Source: Pseudoalteromonas sp. N1230-9
Lineage (GTDB): Bacteria > Pseudomonadota > Gammaproteobacteria > Enterobacterales > Alteromonadaceae
Length of the DNA: 64,000 bases
Assembly (NCBI RefSeq): GCF_032716425.1
Contig: NZ_CP090419.1
Span: forward strand, 2,544,001-2,608,000
Direction of reading: 5' to 3'
Shown here: positions 62,923 to 64,000 of the stretch, piece by piece
Numbering within the stretch: position 1 is the first letter of the stretch
How the letters are laid out: each line of letters begins with the position of its first letter
Notes under the pieces: generated by a model
What the model was told of the DNA's origin: nothing
Databases searched by the model: none
What the model saw: only the letters and a program-made list of their open reading frames with translations
Position numbers and translations under genes: made by a program

Positions 62923-64000
62923 TTAAGCATAGTAATCTATTGATGATGAAGATTGTTGTCGAGAAGTTTCGACATTTGTTGCAGCAGTGTTAGTCTGACT
63001 TTCTTCTTCATGTTGATTACCCGCTAGATTCCCTTGCCCTTGTTCGGGGTCTTGCTGCGCTCCAGATTCACCTTGTTGAATACTACTCTCACCAAGTTCA
63101 ATGCCTTGCTGCGCCAACATTTCGCGCAGGCGTGGCATTGATTGCTCAAGCGCTTCTTTCGCTTGCTGGTTTTGAACCACAAAGTTAATTTGCGCTTGCT
63201 CCGCGTCACTACGGATACGAATGTGCATACTGCCCATTTCCGGTGGGTCGAGACGAATTTCAGCTTCTTTATTATTGATATTTAATAATGCACTGACTCG
63301 CTCTTGCAACATTTTAGCAGCGTCGCTTTTTACAATATTTATCGCTTGCATGAAGCCTGGGTCAACACTCACCGTTTTACTGCTCGTCTGTTGTACCGAT
63401 TGTGTTTGTATATTTTGTAGCTCAAGTGCTTGTTCGTGCTGCTGCGCTGCAAGTTCATAGGCACTTGGTTGTGCTGTCGTTGTCTGTGCTGCTAATTGAT
63501 TGAATAATTGCACAACGCGTGCTGATGCAGGCTCTCTAGTTGCTTCCTTCACAGCTAAAATCTCAGCTTCACTAAGTGGTTCATCCTCTGCAGTCATATC
63601 AACAGATGGTTTAGCTGATGCCAGTTCTGAACGCGAAGTGCTGTCTTTATTTGGCTGCGCCGCCACATAGCTTGTGATGGCCGCGCTCTTATCTGAATGA
63701 TTTACAGCCTCAGTTAAACGTGCTTGCACTGCGGATAACTTGTTATATTGCTCAGAATCTTCTGGCAATGTTTGTAACTGCTCATTCACTTTATTCAATA
63801 AAACTTGTTGCTCACTTTTAGTCAGTGCGCTTATTTGTTTTTCTATTGATTGAGGTAATTTATTGCTCGTATCTTTACTTTCATTTGCAAGAACTTGCTC
63901 ATTGTTTTGTAAAGCATTATCACTCTTAACAGGGTTGTTACTAGAGTGAGTGTTCAATACTTCACTAAGCAGTGATTTAATCGCTTTAATATCACTGTTT
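62923..64000 (-). CDS. fliK: Flagellar hook-length control protein FliK (start beyond window edge)
   Basis: The frame is open to the right edge of the window (the upstream codons read NSDIKAIKSLLSEVLNTHSS), so the N-terminus lies outside and the TTG at 63957 is not its start. The visible part is a Gln/Ser/Ala-rich ruler region followed by the Flg_hook domain: LLNINNKEAEIRLDPPEMGSMHIRIRSDAEQAQINFVVQNQQAKEALEQSMPRLREMLAQQGIELGESSIQ. The last 50 residues are low-complexity. It heads the visible fliKLMNOPQR-flhB run, with a 78-base gap to fliL. Confidence 0.9.
   Translation of the reverse strand, partial: NSDIKAIKSLLSEVLNTHSSNNPVKSDNALQNNEQVLANESKDTSNKLPQSIEKQISALTKSEQQVLLNKVNEQLQTLPEDSEQYNKLSAVQARLTEAVNHSDKSAAITSYVAAQPNKDSTSRSELASAKPSVDMTAEDEPLSEAEILAVKEATREPASARVVQLFNQLAAQTTTAQPSAYELAAQQHEQALELQNIQTQSVQQTSSKTVSVDPGFMQAINIVKSDAAKMLQERVSALLNINNKEAEIRLDPPEMGSMHIRIRSDAEQAQINFVVQNQQAKEALEQSMPRLREMLAQQGIELGESSIQQGESGAQQDPEQGQGNLAGNQHEEESQTNTAATNVETSRQQSSSSIDYYA

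Noticed and set aside
63024..63957. TTG at 63957 as the start of fliK
   Set aside because: The frame stays open to the right edge of the window and reads plausible protein upstream, so the true start lies beyond.
1..64000. CRISPR arrays, tRNA/rRNA genes, prophage, insertion sequences or defence islands
   Set aside because: I looked for spaced direct repeats, clover-leaf arms, integrase or transposase motifs and abrupt composition shifts and saw none; the window reads as core genome.

Overview
The window looks like a core chromosomal segment of a polarly flagellated marine gammaproteobacterium of the Alteromonadales. Pseudoalteromonas is my best guess, based on AT-rich composition, gene families and gene order. 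The protein set matches that group closely: FadI/FadJ, EfpL, CrsR/CrsA-like proteins, a ccm operon beside a chemotaxis cluster, ParC/ParP, MotC/MotD-type stators and FlhF/FlhG. I see no tRNA, rRNA, CRISPR array, prophage or intact insertion sequence.

Layout. 1-3073 (minus): a membrane-protein cassette of DUF4129 (cut by the left edge), SpoIIM-like and RDD genes. 3299-6022: EfpL, a MmcQ/YjbR protein, a GNAT acetyltransferase and an atypical signal peptidase I. 6189-9724 (minus): the fadIJ beta-oxidation operon, with a promoter and a FadR-type operator in its leader. 10072-16908 (plus): a MoxR-DUF58-DUF4381-BatA-BatB/TPR-BatD operon. 17012-18276: an ECF sigma factor with a DUF3379 membrane protein. 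18352-22299 (minus): an aspartate/aromatic aminotransferase, a GAF protein, and a partner-switching pair (response regulator-PP2C-kinase fusion plus STAS protein). 22441-26270: a YciH/eIF1-like factor, an orphan Phd-like antitoxin and a large Cache-HAMP-PAS-GGDEF-EAL protein. 26414-27755: pheA with a complete attenuator, including a 17-residue Phe-rich leader peptide. 27886-32756: dsbB, a small membrane protein, a ComEA-like protein, LexA-controlled yebG, putP and an EAL-like/HDOD protein behind a palindrome-rich region. 32818-40530 (minus): a complete ccmABCDEFGHI cytochrome c maturation operon followed by mlaA.

40633-43243 (plus) holds two genes for a FliK-like protein and a stand-alone FlhB C-terminal domain (FlhX). 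From 43264 to the right edge everything is on the minus strand and forms a long flagellar/chemotaxis locus. In transcription order it runs fliK-fliL-M-N-O-P-Q-R-flhB, a sigma-54-type promoter, flhA-flhF-flhG-fliA-cheY-cheZ-cheA-cheB-motC-motD-parC-parP-cheW-DUF2802.

How the genes work together: FliK to FlhA build the export gate, switch complex and hook-length control. FlhF/FlhG set polar position and number. FliA drives late genes. CheY/Z/A/B/W with ParC/ParP form a polar chemotaxis array, and MotC/MotD supply a stator. Most of the window is well-conserved core genome. The points most worth a second look are the three DEF-LLDELHG repeats in the CheA linker, the FliK-like/FlhX pair, the pheA attenuator with an apparently leaderless leader peptide, the perfect 18-bp palindrome upstream of the EAL-like/HDOD gene, and the CrsR/CrsA-like module. 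I did not find a convincing wholly new defence or mobile system.
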